This document shows positions 23,976-33,505 of a DNA stretch of 64,000 nt, one piece after another. Source of the stretch: CAKSQL01 sp045649415 (lineage in GTDB: Bacteria > Bacillota > Clostridia > UBA1381); the NCBI GenBank assembly GCA_045649415.1, contig JAZRPY010000024.1, forward strand, positions 1 through 64,000, given 5' to 3'. The translations under genes were made by a program, and so were the position numbers. The notes under the pieces were generated by a model, which had not been told where the DNA came from, did no database searches, and worked only from the letters and a program-made list of their open reading frames with translations. The stretch's first letter is position 1. The number at the start of each line of letters is the position of its first letter.

Positions 23976-25646
23976 TTAGAATAGTCCACTTATCACGCCG
24001 TCACTATCAATGTCGATTTTTGTGGCAGCAGGTGCCTTTGGTAGTCCCGGCATAACCATAATGTCCCCTGTTTCAACAACAATGAAGCCTGCTCCGTTTG
24101 AAACTCTCACTCTTGAAACTGTCACCTCAAAGCCCTCAGGACGACCTAAAAGCGAAGGGTTGTCCGAGAAGGAGTATTGAGTTTTTGCCATACATACAGG
24201 CATCTTGTCGAGTCCTAAACTTTCAAGAAGCTTAATTTCCTTTTCAGCCTTTTTGGCATAACACACTCCCTTACCACCATAAATTTTCTTAACAACAGTT
24301 TCAATTTTCTCCTTGATCGGAAGCTTTTCATCATATAGTGGCTTATATTCTGATGGTTGCTCTTCAATTTTCCTCATAACCTTTTCTGCCAGGTCTATAC
24401 CACCTTCGCCACCTTTTGCGAACACCTCAGACAATGAGCATTCCACATTATATTTTTTGCAGGACTCAAGAACGGTGTTAATTTCTGCATCTGTGTCTGT
24501 GCCGAACTTGTTTATTGCAACCACAACACCAACACCAAATTTCTGCATATTTTCTATGTGCTTTTCAAGGTTTACAATACCCTTTTTAAGTGCTTCAACA
24601 TTTTCATTTACCAAATCACCCTTTTGCACACCACCATTATATTTCAAAGCTCTCACAGTTGCCACAATAACAACTGCATCAGGCTTTAATTTAGCAAATC
24701 TGCACTTGATATCCATAAACTTTTCAGCACCTAAGTCTGCGCCAAAGCCTGCCTCGGTTATTACATAGTCACCCATTTTTAAAGCCAATTTTGTTGCAGT
24801 AACGCTATTACATCCATGTGCAATATTTGCAAAAGGTCCACCGTGAATGAAGCATGGTGTGTTTTCAAGTGTCTGCACAAGATTAGGCTTGATTGCATCC
24901 TTCAATAGTGCAGTCATAGCACCCTCTGCCTTTAAGTCCCTTGCAAACACAGGCTCACCACTTCTGTTATAGCCGATTATAATATCACCCAATCGCTTTT
25001 TTAAATCCTCAAGACCGTCTGCAAGGCACAAAATTGCCATAATTTCAGATGCCACAGTAATCATAAAGCCATCCTCACGGGGAATGCCATTTATCTTTCC
25101 ACCTAATGCCACAACTGTGCTTCTCAAGGCTCTGTCGTTCATATCAAGAACTCTCTTCCACACAATATTGGTAACATCAATATCAAGCTCGTTCCCCTGA
25201 TGAATGTGATTGTCTATCATTGCCGACAAAAGATTATTCGCAGCAGTTATTGCGTGCATATCACCTGTGAAATGCAAGTTGATATCCTCCATAGGCACAA
25301 CCTGGCTATAGCCACCACCTGCTGCTCCACCCTTAACGCCCATAACAGGGCCTAAAGAAGGCTCACGAAGGGCAAGCACACATTTTTTCCCAAGTCTTGA
25401 CATAGCATCACCTAAACCTACTGTGGTGGTAGTTTTTCCCTCACCTGCAGGAGTAGGGTTGATGGCAGTAACTAAAACAAGCTTACCATCCTTATTTTTT
25501 TTTATTCTCTTAATTAACTCTGCAGACATCTTTGCCTTATATTTTCCATATAATTCAATTTCGTCCTCGTCAATTCCAAGCTTTTTTGCCACATCCTTTA
25601 TTGGTAGCATTTTCGCACCCTGTGCAATCTCAATGTCAGTTAACAT
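23976..25646 (-). CDS. fhs: Formate-tetrahydrofolate ligase
   Basis: 556 residues, full length. ATP-dependent ligation of formate to tetrahydrofolate, giving 10-formyl-THF for one-carbon metabolism or acetogenesis. The nucleotide loop AINPTPAGEGKTTTTVGLGD is near residue 60. REPSLGPVMGVKGGAAGGGY and FIHGGPFANIAHGCNSV are strongly conserved. In this window there are no other Wood-Ljungdahl genes, so acetogenesis is not shown; clostridial purinolytic and one-carbon use is equally possible. SD GGAGGAAAC precedes the ATG. The next gene, tsaE, begins within a few bases of its stop. Confidence 0.97.
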   Translation of the reverse strand: MLTDIEIAQGAKMLPIKDVAKKLGIDEDEIELYGKYKAKMSAELIKRIKKNKDGKLVLVTAINPTPAGEGKTTTTVGLGDAMSRLGKKCVLALREPSLGPVMGVKGGAAGGGYSQVVPMEDINLHFTGDMHAITAANNLLSAMIDNHIHQGNELDIDVTNIVWKRVLDMNDRALRSTVVALGGKINGIPREDGFMITVASEIMAILCLADGLEDLKKRLGDIIIGYNRSGEPVFARDLKAEGAMTALLKDAIKPNLVQTLENTPCFIHGGPFANIAHGCNSVTATKLALKMGDYVITEAGFGADLGAEKFMDIKCRFAKLKPDAVVIVATVRALKYNGGVQKGDLVNENVEALKKGIVNLEKHIENMQKFGVGVVVAINKFGTDTDAEINTVLESCKKYNVECSLSEVFAKGGEGGIDLAEKVMRKIEEQPSEYKPLYDEKLPIKEKIETVVKKIYGGKGVCYAKKAEKEIKLLESLGLDKMPVCMAKTQYSFSDNPSLLGRPEGFEVTVSRVRVSNGAGFIVVETGDIMVMPGLPKAPAATKIDIDSDGVISGLF

Positions 25647-25691
25647 TTTTGTTTCCTCCTAAAGTTTATTTATATAAATCCTGTTGTGAGC

Positions 25692-26393
25692 CTATATGAA
25701 AAACAGACCTGTCAGGATATTATTCTGATAAAAGTATTTATAAATATATGTAAACTCTATTCCATTTTCAAGAGCTCTCATATGCTCAGTTGGTGTAAAT
25801 AGCATCAATAATGCCGATACTATATACAAAATTAAAAGTCCATTTACTGCTCCCACTAAAAAGCCAAGGCTTTTATCCACTGCTCCAAACACGGGGATTT
25901 CAACCACAAGTCTTAAAAGTGATAAAATTATCCAAAGGCTTAATCTCACAAGTACATAGAGCAATATGACAGATATAATCTGCATCACCACAGGGAATAT
26001 CAACTCTGTTATACTTTGACATAAATCCTTTTTTATATTTTCAATATTGCCTGTTTGCTTCTTAGCTATATCTTTAAACCAAGTCGAGAAAAATGCTGGT
26101 AGATTCATTTCATCAATAAGCTTATCCACATTCTCCTCATCATTTGTTAATTCCGGATTTGCCGCCATTGAGGTTTCAACGCTTCTTTCCACCTTATCCC
26201 TTATGGTGTCACCCACAAAGGAATTTTCTATGTAGCCCTGAAATGGCGTATGAAAGCTAAACACAATAAGCAACGCCACAAAACTCGACACGCCCTTAAA
26301 TGAGGACTTTAATAAACCCCTTTTCATTGAATAAAACGCCAATCCACCAATTACTAAAACCACAACCAAATCTGCAAGCAACCAAATACTCAA
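25692..26393 (-). CDS. CvpA-family membrane protein
   Basis: 233 residues with four hydrophobic segments (about 5-22, 30-47, 130-150, 170-195), the pattern of the CvpA / colicin V production family. In clostridia it lies with envelope genes; its molecular function is unknown, though it has been tied to envelope stress. The TTG at 26393 is used as start because SD AGGAGAG is 9 bases upstream. A DUF5711-type gene ends just before it. Confidence 0.75.
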   Translation of the reverse strand: MSIWLLADLVVVLVIGGLAFYSMKRGLLKSSFKGVSSFVALLIVFSFHTPFQGYIENSFVGDTIRDKVERSVETSMAANPELTNDEENVDKLIDEMNLPAFFSTWFKDIAKKQTGNIENIKKDLCQSITELIFPVVMQIISVILLYVLVRLSLWIILSLLRLVVEIPVFGAVDKSLGFLVGAVNGLLILYIVSALLMLFTPTEHMRALENGIEFTYIYKYFYQNNILTGLFFI

Positions 26394-26413
26394 AGTTCTG
26401 TCACTCTCCTATA

Positions 26414-27691
26414 TCAGAAATTTATAAATTCGATACTTGTGTTATATATTGCAGCTATACTGTCAGAATCCAATATAATCAGCTTGTGAATATCCCTTGT
26501 GCATTCATATCTCTTTTCACTCTTACCCTTCAAAGTTGAAAAATAAACAGTTCTGTCGTCATTATATATCAGGCGACCATCTGAAATATTTACTACATCA
26601 GGGAAGGAATTCAATGTGATTGATGCTTTTTCTGAGCCTCTGCCCGAAATCGTTGTTATCTCTGCTGCATTATTGTTATCAAACACACATAGCTTGTATC
26701 CATTACCCTCTATTTGATATTTATGCAATGCCTTTCCGTCAAATTCATATGTCCACGAAATTTTTCCGTCGGTTGAAATTCCGAGTATTTTATTATCTGC
26801 AATAGCATTTAGCCTCTCACCTATAAATTCCAGATCAAAAACTATGGAATCCTTTATCTCAACAGAGGCATAGCTATCCTTTTCCTTTATGTTGAATAAT
26901 GAAATTTTGGTATCTGCACCCGATTCTGTGTTTAGTAGTGTAACTGCTAATCGTCTTGAGCCCTTTGAAATATCTGCATCTATTATTTCATATTTTCCCG
27001 AATTCCATTGATATACCTTCTCGCCCTTTTTATTATATACCACTACCGAACCCCTATAGTTGGGCTTGTCGGCAATAATAACCACATCACCATTTTCCGA
27101 AACATCTGCCGAAATAATGGAATTTTCGCAGGATATATCCCACACCTTTTTACTGCCATTGAATAAGTATATCTTATTTGCCTTTTCCTCTGCCACCACA
27201 ATATACTTTCCTGCTATCTCCATTATGGGAGTTGCCACTTGAATATCGCTTCTCCATTTTTCATCACCCTTATTATCAAAGCAGATAAGCGCAGTATCTG
27301 TGGCACACAGCAGGTCGTTATTATATTTTTTATATTCCGAGGCATAGGCACTCTTTTGTGCAAGTATTTTAGAGTTTGCCCTATCATTCACCTCATCACT
27401 TGGAAGAGATGGTGTGGGAGTCTGATTTTTTAGAGCCTCCTCCTTTTCCATTTCCTCAACGATTTCTAACTTCTCCTCAAGAGTTAATGGCTCTGGCGTT
27501 TTATCCAAAAATTCCTCCACCCTTTGTGGAAGATTTATTCCCATTCTCTCTGTCAGGCTCTTCATATTTTTTCTAAAATTCATCCCATAATTCTCAAGAT
27601 AAGGAATTTCTATCCCTGAGGCAAACACAATAAAACCACCTATTAAAAGCAGCAATAATATCAATATTGAAACCTTGTGCTTAGTCTTCAT
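26414..27691 (-). CDS. Membrane-anchored beta-propeller protein (DUF5711-like)
   Basis: 425 residues. One N-terminal transmembrane anchor (about 8-26), a Pro/Glu-rich linker (60-110), then a run of WD/PQQ-like repeats (about 115-420) with repeating strands such as LLCATDTALICFDNKGDEKW, KVWDISCENSIISADVSE and GKISWTYEFDGKALHKYQI: a propeller outside the cell membrane. The arrangement next to cvpA and truA resembles the DUF5711 family of Clostridia, function unknown. Its start overlaps truA by 11 bases, with SD GGAGG inside the end of truA. Confidence 0.72.
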   Translation of the reverse strand: MKTKHKVSILILLLLLIGGFIVFASGIEIPYLENYGMNFRKNMKSLTERMGINLPQRVEEFLDKTPEPLTLEEKLEIVEEMEKEEALKNQTPTPSLPSDEVNDRANSKILAQKSAYASEYKKYNNDLLCATDTALICFDNKGDEKWRSDIQVATPIMEIAGKYIVVAEEKANKIYLFNGSKKVWDISCENSIISADVSENGDVVIIADKPNYRGSVVVYNKKGEKVYQWNSGKYEIIDADISKGSRRLAVTLLNTESGADTKISLFNIKEKDSYASVEIKDSIVFDLEFIGERLNAIADNKILGISTDGKISWTYEFDGKALHKYQIEGNGYKLCVFDNNNAAEITTISGRGSEKASITLNSFPDVVNISDGRLIYNDDRTVYFSTLKGKSEKRYECTRDIHKLIILDSDSIAAIYNTSIEFINF

Positions 27692-28427
27692 AGTAAACCT
27701 CCGATAAAAATAGTCCCTCTGCAGGAGCAGTTATCCCTGCTTTTGTTCTGTCTTTTGATTCAATTATGGCATCCATATCCTTATAATCAATTTTGCCTGA
27801 GCCTACAAAACACAGAGTTCCTGCAATGATTCTCACCATATTATATAAAAATCCGTTACCTGTTATATCAATTCTAATCATATCCCCGTCCTTTTCTATG
27901 TCAAGGGAATATATTGTTCTCACAGTAGTTTTAACCGTAAACCCTGCAGCTGCAAAGCCGATAAAGTCGTGAGTGCCTAAAAAGCATTCTCCTGCCTTTT
28001 TCATTTTCTCGATGTCAAGTGGGTACTTATAATGCCAGGAATGAGAAAAAACATCAGGAAACTCACCATTTGAAATGAAATATGTGTATCTTTTTTTCTT
28101 TGACGAATATGCAGAATGGAAGTCATCACAAACCTCCTCTGCCTTGTAGCACACCACATCTTCAGGAAGATATGAGTTGATTGCTAAAGGGAATTTCTCA
28201 ACAGGGATAAGACTCTCCGTTTTAAAATTACAAATATATCCAAAAGCATGAACACCTGAATCAGTTCTGCCACAGCCTACAACATTAACATCCTCGCCTG
28301 TGACCTTTTTTATTGCCCTTTGTATGAGATATTGAATTGTTACTGCATTCTCCTGAATTTGCCAGCCGTGATAATTGGTACCGTCAAATTTCAGCGTAAG
28401 CTTTATATTTCTCAACTTATATTTCAC
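27681..28427 (-). CDS. truA: tRNA pseudouridine(38-40) synthase TruA
   Basis: About 245 residues. It isomerizes uridines 38-40 in the anticodon arm of many tRNAs. The catalytic Asp lies in VVGCGRTDSGVHAFG near residue 52; KFDGTNYHGWQIQ and ITGNGFLYNMVRIIAGTL are conserved. The start is uncertain: the GTG at 28427 directly abuts a GGAGT sequence, whereas a TTG four codons later has better spacing. The operon continues into a DUF5711-type gene and follows ecfT by 18 bases, the usual clostridial arrangement (ecfA1-ecfA2-ecfT-truA). Confidence 0.96.
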   Translation of the reverse strand: MKYKLRNIKLTLKFDGTNYHGWQIQENAVTIQYLIQRAIKKVTGEDVNVVGCGRTDSGVHAFGYICNFKTESLIPVEKFPLAINSYLPEDVVCYKAEEVCDDFHSAYSSKKKRYTYFISNGEFPDVFSHSWHYKYPLDIEKMKKAGECFLGTHDFIGFAAAGFTVKTTVRTIYSLDIEKDGDMIRIDITGNGFLYNMVRIIAGTLCFVGSGKIDYKDMDAIIESKDRTKAGITAPAEGLFLSEVYYED

Positions 28428-28445
28428 ACTCCGAATTTTAAAACT

Positions 28446-29258
28446 TTAAATTTTATCCAATACAAATACTGCCACTGCAAAAAAAATCATAACCAACGCT
28501 GACACAAAATCCCTTTTTCCCATACAGATTTTATTCATTCTTGTTCTGTTCTTTCCTCCGTGATAGCATCTTGCATCCATAGCTACTGCTAAATCGTCAG
28601 CTCTTCTGAAGGCACTCACAAACAATGGCACCAAAAGTGGTATCATTGCCTTAATCCTTGTTAAAATGTTTCCACTTTCAAAATCTGCTCCTCTTGCAGT
28701 CTGTGCCTTCATAATCTTATCTGCTTCCTCGGCAAGAGTAGGGATAAATCTTATTGCAATAGTCATCATCATTGCAATTTCGTGAGCAGGCACCTTTATT
28801 TTTTCAAAAGGCTTCAAAAGCTTCTCAATTCCGTCTGTTAACAACATTGGCGATGTAGTCAAAGTGAGCAGTGATGATGTTACAATAAGATATAAAAGCC
28901 TAAAAAACATTAAAAATGCCATACTAATACCCTGACTTGTTATATTTATTGTCCAGAAGCTTGTTATTTTTTTTGTCCACACTATATCACCTGTGGTTGC
29001 AAACAGATTTATAAGCATTGTGAATATCAGGATGAATAGCATTGGAACAATTCCACGAAGCATAAATTTTAAAGGAATTTTGCTAACAGCCACCAACAAG
29101 CCTGTGAATATGGTTATAACAAGATAGCTTTCAAATCCCGATGCCATAAATATGATAATCAAGTATGCCACAAGTAAAAGTATCTTTGTTCTCGGGTCTA
29201 ATTTGTGAAGGAAGGAGCCTGTGTCAACATATTGACCTAATGCTATATTAGTTGCCAT
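28446..29258 (-). CDS. ecfT: Energy-coupling factor transporter transmembrane protein EcfT
   Basis: 270 residues with about five membrane segments. It forms the scaffold connecting the two ATPases to exchangeable S components. The family's Ala-Arg-Gly coupling motif is seen as AQTARGADFESG and in RCYHGGKNRTRM. DTGSFLHKLDPRTKILLLVA at the N-terminus is typical. The start overlaps ecfA2 by 11 bases and has SD AAAGGAGG. With ecfA1, ecfA2 and the S component upstream, it can serve several vitamins. Confidence 0.95.
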   Translation of the reverse strand: MATNIALGQYVDTGSFLHKLDPRTKILLLVAYLIIIFMASGFESYLVITIFTGLLVAVSKIPLKFMLRGIVPMLFILIFTMLINLFATTGDIVWTKKITSFWTINITSQGISMAFLMFFRLLYLIVTSSLLTLTTSPMLLTDGIEKLLKPFEKIKVPAHEIAMMMTIAIRFIPTLAEEADKIMKAQTARGADFESGNILTRIKAMIPLLVPLFVSAFRRADDLAVAMDARCYHGGKNRTRMNKICMGKRDFVSALVMIFFAVAVFVLDKI

Positions 29259-30111
29259 ACTTCACCTCCTTTATCTTATCAAGGATAGCTTCGTATGCCT
29301 TGTCGATAGTGAATATGTCATCACCTAAGCGTATGCCCTTATTCTCTAATGCCTTAACAAGTCTTGTGACCTGTGGCACATTCAATCCCATTTTTACAAG
29401 CTCGTGATCGTGCTTGAAAATTTCTGATACTGTCCCTGTCATTGCAATAGTGCCTTTATTCATAACAATTACTCTCTCTGCAATCCGAGCCACATCCTCC
29501 ATACTATGAGATATGAAAATGATTGTTCTTTCCTTGTTCTCATTATGAAGCTCCTGTATCAGTTTGAGAATTTTATCTCTCCCACGAGGATCCAGACCTG
29601 CAGTAGGCTCATCAAGAATAAGTGTTCTTGGGTTCATCGCAAGAACTCCTGCAATTGCCACTCTTCTTTTTTGTCCTCCTGACAATTCAAAAGGAGATTT
29701 TTCCAACAACTCCTCACCTATATTCACTGCCCTTATGGCATCATACACGCTTTTTTCAATTTCCTCGTTGGAAAAACCCATATTTTTAGGTCCGAATGCA
29801 ATGTCCTTAAAAACAGTTTCCTCAAATAGCTGATATTCAGGGTACTGAAAAACTATCCCTACATTTTTTCTCAGCTTTTTTAAGTCTGCCTTCTGGTCAG
29901 TTATATCTATTCCATCCACCACAATCTTACCTGAGCTTGCCTTTATAAGCCCATTAAGATGTTGAATAAGTGTGGATTTTCCCGAGCCTGTATGTCCGAT
30001 TATTGCAACAAGCTCTCCTTGATTTATTTCAAGATTTATATTCTTTAAGGCTGCTTGAGAAAAGGGCAAATCCTTCTGATATGTGTAATTGAGATTTTCA
30101 ATTCTAATCAT
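29248..30111 (-). CDS. ecfA2: Energy-coupling factor transporter ATPase EcfA2
   Basis: 287 residues, ABC ATPase. Walker A AIIGHTGSGKSTLIQHLNGL near residue 37, signature FELSGGQKRRVAIAGVLAM near 142, Walker B RTLILDEPTAGLDPRGRD near 162, switch His in ISHSMEDV. The Q-loop is VGIVFQYPEYQLF, typical of the EcfA2 subgroup. Four-base overlap with ecfA1 (ATGA). It hydrolyses ATP to drive S-component toppling. Confidence 0.96.
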   Translation of the reverse strand: MIRIENLNYTYQKDLPFSQAALKNINLEINQGELVAIIGHTGSGKSTLIQHLNGLIKASSGKIVVDGIDITDQKADLKKLRKNVGIVFQYPEYQLFEETVFKDIAFGPKNMGFSNEEIEKSVYDAIRAVNIGEELLEKSPFELSGGQKRRVAIAGVLAMNPRTLILDEPTAGLDPRGRDKILKLIQELHNENKERTIIFISHSMEDVARIAERVIVMNKGTIAMTGTVSEIFKHDHELVKMGLNVPQVTRLVKALENKGIRLGDDIFTIDKAYEAILDKIKEVKYGN

Positions 30112-30956
30112 ATTTCTCCCTTTCCTTTAAGTATGCCACATAAGATATCAACTGCCTCGTCCACGCCTATTACGCCATTTTCAAGCTTCACGCCTGCGTT
30201 TTTTAGTCTGAACATAAGCTCGGTGACCTGTGGCACATCAAGACCTGTTTTCTTTATATCCTCCACCTTTGAAAAAACATTTCTCGGAGTATCATCAGCA
30301 ACAATTCTTCCCTTTTCCATAACAATTACTCTGTCGGCCTTGGCAGCCTCATCCATATAATGAGTAATCAATACCACCGTCATATTATTTTCACAGTTTA
30401 AATTCCTTATTGTATCAATTATTTCCTTTCGTCCCTTAGGGTCAAGCATAGCTGTGGGCTCATCTAAAACTATACACTCAGGCTTCATAGCAAGAGCCGA
30501 TGCAATTGCAATTCTCTGCTTTTGTCCACCCGAAAGGCTTGATGGTGCAGCGAGCTTATAATCACTCATTCCCACTATCTCCAATGCCTCGTCAACACAT
30601 TTTCTTATCTGTTCAGGCTCAACGCCCAAATTTTCAGTCGCAAATGCCACCTCATCCTCAACAATGGATGTGACTATCTGGTTATCAGGGTTCTGAAACA
30701 CCATTCCAACCATACTTCTTATATCAAACAACCTGTCCTCATCGGTTGTGTCCATACCCATAACATACATTTTCCCACCTGTTGGCAAAAGTATTGCATT
30801 AAAATGCTTTGCAAGGGTGGATTTTCCTGAGCCATTCTGTCCTAAAATGGCAACAAAGCTGCCCCTTTCTATTTCAAGGTCAACTCCGTCAATAACAAGC
30901 TTTTCCTTATTCTCGTCCTGATTATATGAATAGCATAGCTTTTTAGCCTCAAGCAT
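30108..30956 (-). CDS. ecfA1: Energy-coupling factor transporter ATPase EcfA1
   Basis: 282 residues from the ATG at 30956, with SD GGAGGAG; earlier in-frame codons extend into the methyltransferase end. Walker A VAILGQNGSGKSTLAKHFNA near residue 37, Q-loop GMVFQNPDNQIV, signature SSLSGGQKQRIAIASALAM, Walker B ECIVLDEPTAMLDPKGRK. It is the partner of EcfA2. It starts two bases before the stop of the upstream methyltransferase, so they are one operon. Confidence 0.96.
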   Translation of the reverse strand: MLEAKKLCYSYNQDENKEKLVIDGVDLEIERGSFVAILGQNGSGKSTLAKHFNAILLPTGGKMYVMGMDTTDEDRLFDIRSMVGMVFQNPDNQIVTSIVEDEVAFATENLGVEPEQIRKCVDEALEIVGMSDYKLAAPSSLSGGQKQRIAIASALAMKPECIVLDEPTAMLDPKGRKEIIDTIRNLNCENNMTVVLITHYMDEAAKADRVIVMEKGRIVADDTPRNVFSKVEDIKKTGLDVPQVTELMFRLKNAGVKLENGVIGVDEAVDILCGILKGKGEI

Positions 30957-30957
30957 T

Positions 30958-31827
30958 TTAACTCCTCCTCCAACGACCTGAAATGCCACAAGGCAAAACA
31001 AGTCCTGAGGACTGCATCATCAAACCGATTTCATCGGCTGCAACCTCTCCACCATACTTTTTTTTCATAGTGTAGGTCAACACATTTTCAAGTATTGCCA
31101 CACTGAGTCCTGTTGTGTATGAATTTATGAGGAAAAACAAAGGCTCGGGCGACAAAATCTCCACGCACTTCAATATAAGGGGATATAGCTCGTCCTCTAT
31201 TTTCCACACCTCTCCGTTGGGTCCTCTACCATAGGAGGGTGGGTCCATAATGATAGCATCATATTCCCTGCCACGCCTTTTTTCTCTCTGCACAAATTTA
31301 ACCACATCGTCAACTATAAATCTCACAAACTTGTCACCAAATCCTGAGGAGATAACATTTTCCTTTGCCCATGTTACCATTCCCTTTGATGCATCCACAT
31401 GTACCACCTCTGCACCTGCCGATAAAGCAGCAACAGTTGCACCACCTGTGTATGCAAAAAGATTGAGAACTCTTACAGGCTTTTTTGCTTTCCTGATAAG
31501 CTCTGAAAACCAATCCCAGTTTACTGCCTGCTCAGGAAATAAGCCTGTGTGCTTAAATCCCATAGGCTTTATATTAAAGGTTAGTTCTTTATAATTAACA
31601 GTCCAGCTTGATGGCATTTTTTTATTTATAAACTCCCAATGCCCACCACCTGAATTGCTTCTGTGGTACCACGCATCTGCCTTATTCCACAGGCTCTTTT
31701 CTGACTTTTCTGTCCATATAGCCTGAGGGTCAGGACGCCTCAGGAGTACATCCTTCCAATACTCAAGCTTTTCGCCCTCTGCACTGTCTATTAAACGATA
31801 GTCGGTCCAATTATTTGCTACCCACAT
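30958..31827 (-). CDS. SAM-dependent methyltransferase (RlmI/RlmK-like family)
   Basis: 289 residues. An N-terminal segment with YRLIDSAEGEKLEYWKD, then a Rossmann-fold catalytic domain: SAM motif RVLNLFAYTGGATVAALSAG near residue 130, acidic motif VVHVDASKGMV, and DAIIMDPPSYGRG with the D-P-P-S/F type methyl-transfer motif near 200. It resembles the class I family containing rRNA large-subunit methyltransferase I; target position cannot be given. It lies between coaX and ecfA1 in a vitamin operon, which is likely a position effect. SD is GAGAGGAT. Confidence 0.75.
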   Translation of the reverse strand: MWVANNWTDYRLIDSAEGEKLEYWKDVLLRRPDPQAIWTEKSEKSLWNKADAWYHRSNSGGGHWEFINKKMPSSWTVNYKELTFNIKPMGFKHTGLFPEQAVNWDWFSELIRKAKKPVRVLNLFAYTGGATVAALSAGAEVVHVDASKGMVTWAKENVISSGFGDKFVRFIVDDVVKFVQREKRRGREYDAIIMDPPSYGRGPNGEVWKIEDELYPLILKCVEILSPEPLFFLINSYTTGLSVAILENVLTYTMKKKYGGEVAADEIGLMMQSSGLVLPCGISGRWRRS

Positions 31828-31858
31828 TCTCTATCCTCTCAATTCATAATCACTTTTA

Positions 31859-32632
31859 TTATCGGGATTGCCTATTCTTCTCATACAACAACCACAGGCC
31901 CTTTATTAAAAGGTCGTCCCTGTAGATTACCTTTTTTCTGCAATGTTTGATAATCCCCTCTGCAAGACCACCTGTTGCGATAACGGTTGACTCCTCGCCC
32001 AGCTCCTCATTTATTCTTTCTATCATCCCGTCAATCATAGCTGCTGTTCCGTGAATCATACCACTTTTCATACAATCCACAGTATTTTTTCCAATAACCT
32101 CTGTTACCTCTGTCAAACTGATACTCGGGAGCTTTGATGTTCTTCCCGATAATGCCTCCTGCGATATTCTCACGCCAGGCATAAACGCACCACCACAGGG
32201 TACTCCGTCCTTATCAATCACCCAGAAGGTTGTTGCAGTACCCATATCAATGATAATTATGGGTGCTTTATATTCGTCCATTGCAGCAACAGATGCCACA
32301 ATCAAGTCATTTCCTATTTCCTCTTTATTTTCAACATCAATTTTTAATCCTGTGTTCTTATGAACATTCACCTCAATTGGTTGAAAGCCTGTAACTGCAT
32401 GAACTGCTCTTTTTAAAATGTCGTCAAGGGGTGGAACAACTGATGATATAATCGCACCCTCTAACAGTGACATATCCACATCATATATATCTAAAATGTT
32501 TTTGAACATAACTGCATATTCCATTTCAGTTTTGTTCTTGTCAGTTGCAAGTCTGCCTTCGAAATATATATTTTCTCCGTCGATACAACCGATAACTATA
32601 TTGGTGTTACCGACATCCAGTGCTAAAATCAT
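31859..32632 (-). CDS. coaX: Type III pantothenate kinase
   Basis: 257 residues. It phosphorylates pantothenate at the first step of CoA synthesis; the type III form has no feedback inhibition by CoA and needs monovalent cation. ILALDVGNTNIVIGCIDGE at the N-terminus, IISSVVPPLDDI, IIIDMGTATTFWVIDKDG with the catalytic Asp, and AFMPGVRISQEAL GRTS-type sequence are diagnostic ASKHA motifs. SD AAGGAG precedes the ATG. An ECF S component lies 16 bases upstream, and the ECF module is downstream. Confidence 0.96.
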   Translation of the reverse strand: MILALDVGNTNIVIGCIDGENIYFEGRLATDKNKTEMEYAVMFKNILDIYDVDMSLLEGAIISSVVPPLDDILKRAVHAVTGFQPIEVNVHKNTGLKIDVENKEEIGNDLIVASVAAMDEYKAPIIIIDMGTATTFWVIDKDGVPCGGAFMPGVRISQEALSGRTSKLPSISLTEVTEVIGKNTVDCMKSGMIHGTAAMIDGMIERINEELGEESTVIATGGLAEGIIKHCRKKVIYRDDLLIKGLWLLYEKNRQSR

Positions 32633-32648
32633 TGTGTTCTCCTTTCAT

Positions 32649-33239
32649 TTAGTCCTTTTTCTCAATTTTAAGAAGTCTCACAATCACAGGGCTGACAACA
32701 AGATTCAATATAAGCTCAAAAAGGAAGTTTCCACCTACTAAGCCATATATAATATACTCTCCCACATTATCGCCATAGCCCAAATTCATGGCAAGCTCTC
32801 TTAAAGTGTCCATAAAGAACACAAAGCATCCCACAAGAAAAACCCCTGTGTTCACCACAGGACATACTACTGCAGACACAATAACTGCAGCCCATTTGTT
32901 ATACTTTTCAATAAGCTTATATGAAAGTCCTGCAATATATCCACACAAAAATCCCTTTAAAAGCACAACTAAAATAGTGCCAGGTGCATTTACTGCCAGA
33001 AACAGACCTGCATCACCACTCATTAAAACTGCAAATCCAAACACAAGTCCGAGCCATCCACCTACCCATGCTCCACAGGTTGCTGCACCAATAACAATCG
33101 GAATCAACACCATTGAAATTGAGAAAGTTCCAAAGTGAATAACCGCTCCCATAAACTGCAAAATTACCACTAATGCAGTCAACAATGCTGCCAACACAAT
33201 TTTCTTTGTTGACATCCTTCCACTACTTTGATTTTCCAT
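32649..33239 (-). CDS. ECF transporter S component, probably for pantothenate
   Basis: 196 residues with about six hydrophobic segments: an S-component fold with the N-terminal helix VLAALLTALVVILQFMGAV and the A-A-x-x-x-A type coupling residues. It is the first gene of an operon directly followed by coaX, so pantothenate is the natural substrate (PanT-like; inference from context, S components are hard to assign by sequence). The required EcfA1, EcfA2 and EcfT are encoded in the same operon. SD GGGAGG precedes the ATG, and a perfect promoter lies 56 bases upstream. Confidence 0.82.
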   Translation of the reverse strand: MENQSSGRMSTKKIVLAALLTALVVILQFMGAVIHFGTFSISMVLIPIVIGAATCGAWVGGWLGLVFGFAVLMSGDAGLFLAVNAPGTILVVLLKGFLCGYIAGLSYKLIEKYNKWAAVIVSAVVCPVVNTGVFLVGCFVFFMDTLRELAMNLGYGDNVGEYIIYGLVGGNFLFELILNLVVSPVIVRLLKIEKKD

Positions 33240-33463
33240 ATTAGATTACCTCCCACTACTGCTCCTTTGAATCAGATGCAATGCCTATACAGAAATTATA
33301 CCTAAAACAAGGGTGAGTGTCAAGATAAATATTATCTAAAAATCCCTTTTATTTGCTCTTTTTTGATGTGTTTTTCAATAAAATAGCCAGAGGTCAAAAC
33401 TCTCATATCGTGAAAAGGCAAGCTAAGAAAAACCAATATGCCTCAAGATTTATTTTTAGCATC
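33240..33463. other. Intergenic region upstream of the panT-like operon
   Basis: About 224 bases holding only the operon promoter at 33295-33323 and low-complexity A/T-rich sequence up to the terminator at 33464. No riboswitch-like conserved core is visible to me. Confidence 0.4.
33295..33323 (-). promoter_or_regulatory. Consensus promoter of panT-coaX-ecf operon
   Basis: Minus strand: TTGACA (33318-33323), 17 bp, TATAAT (33295-33300). Confidence 0.9.
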
Positions 33464-33497
33464 AAAAAGAGGACATTTTTAAAAATGTCCTCTTTTT
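33464..33497. terminator. Perfect 34-bp palindrome terminator
   Basis: AAAAAGAGGACATTTTT and its exact complement are contiguous (33464-33480 and 33481-33497), followed by T on the plus strand and with T on the other side too; it terminates the minus-strand M23 gene. Confidence 0.9.
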
Positions 33498-33505
33498 TTG
33501 TTGGT

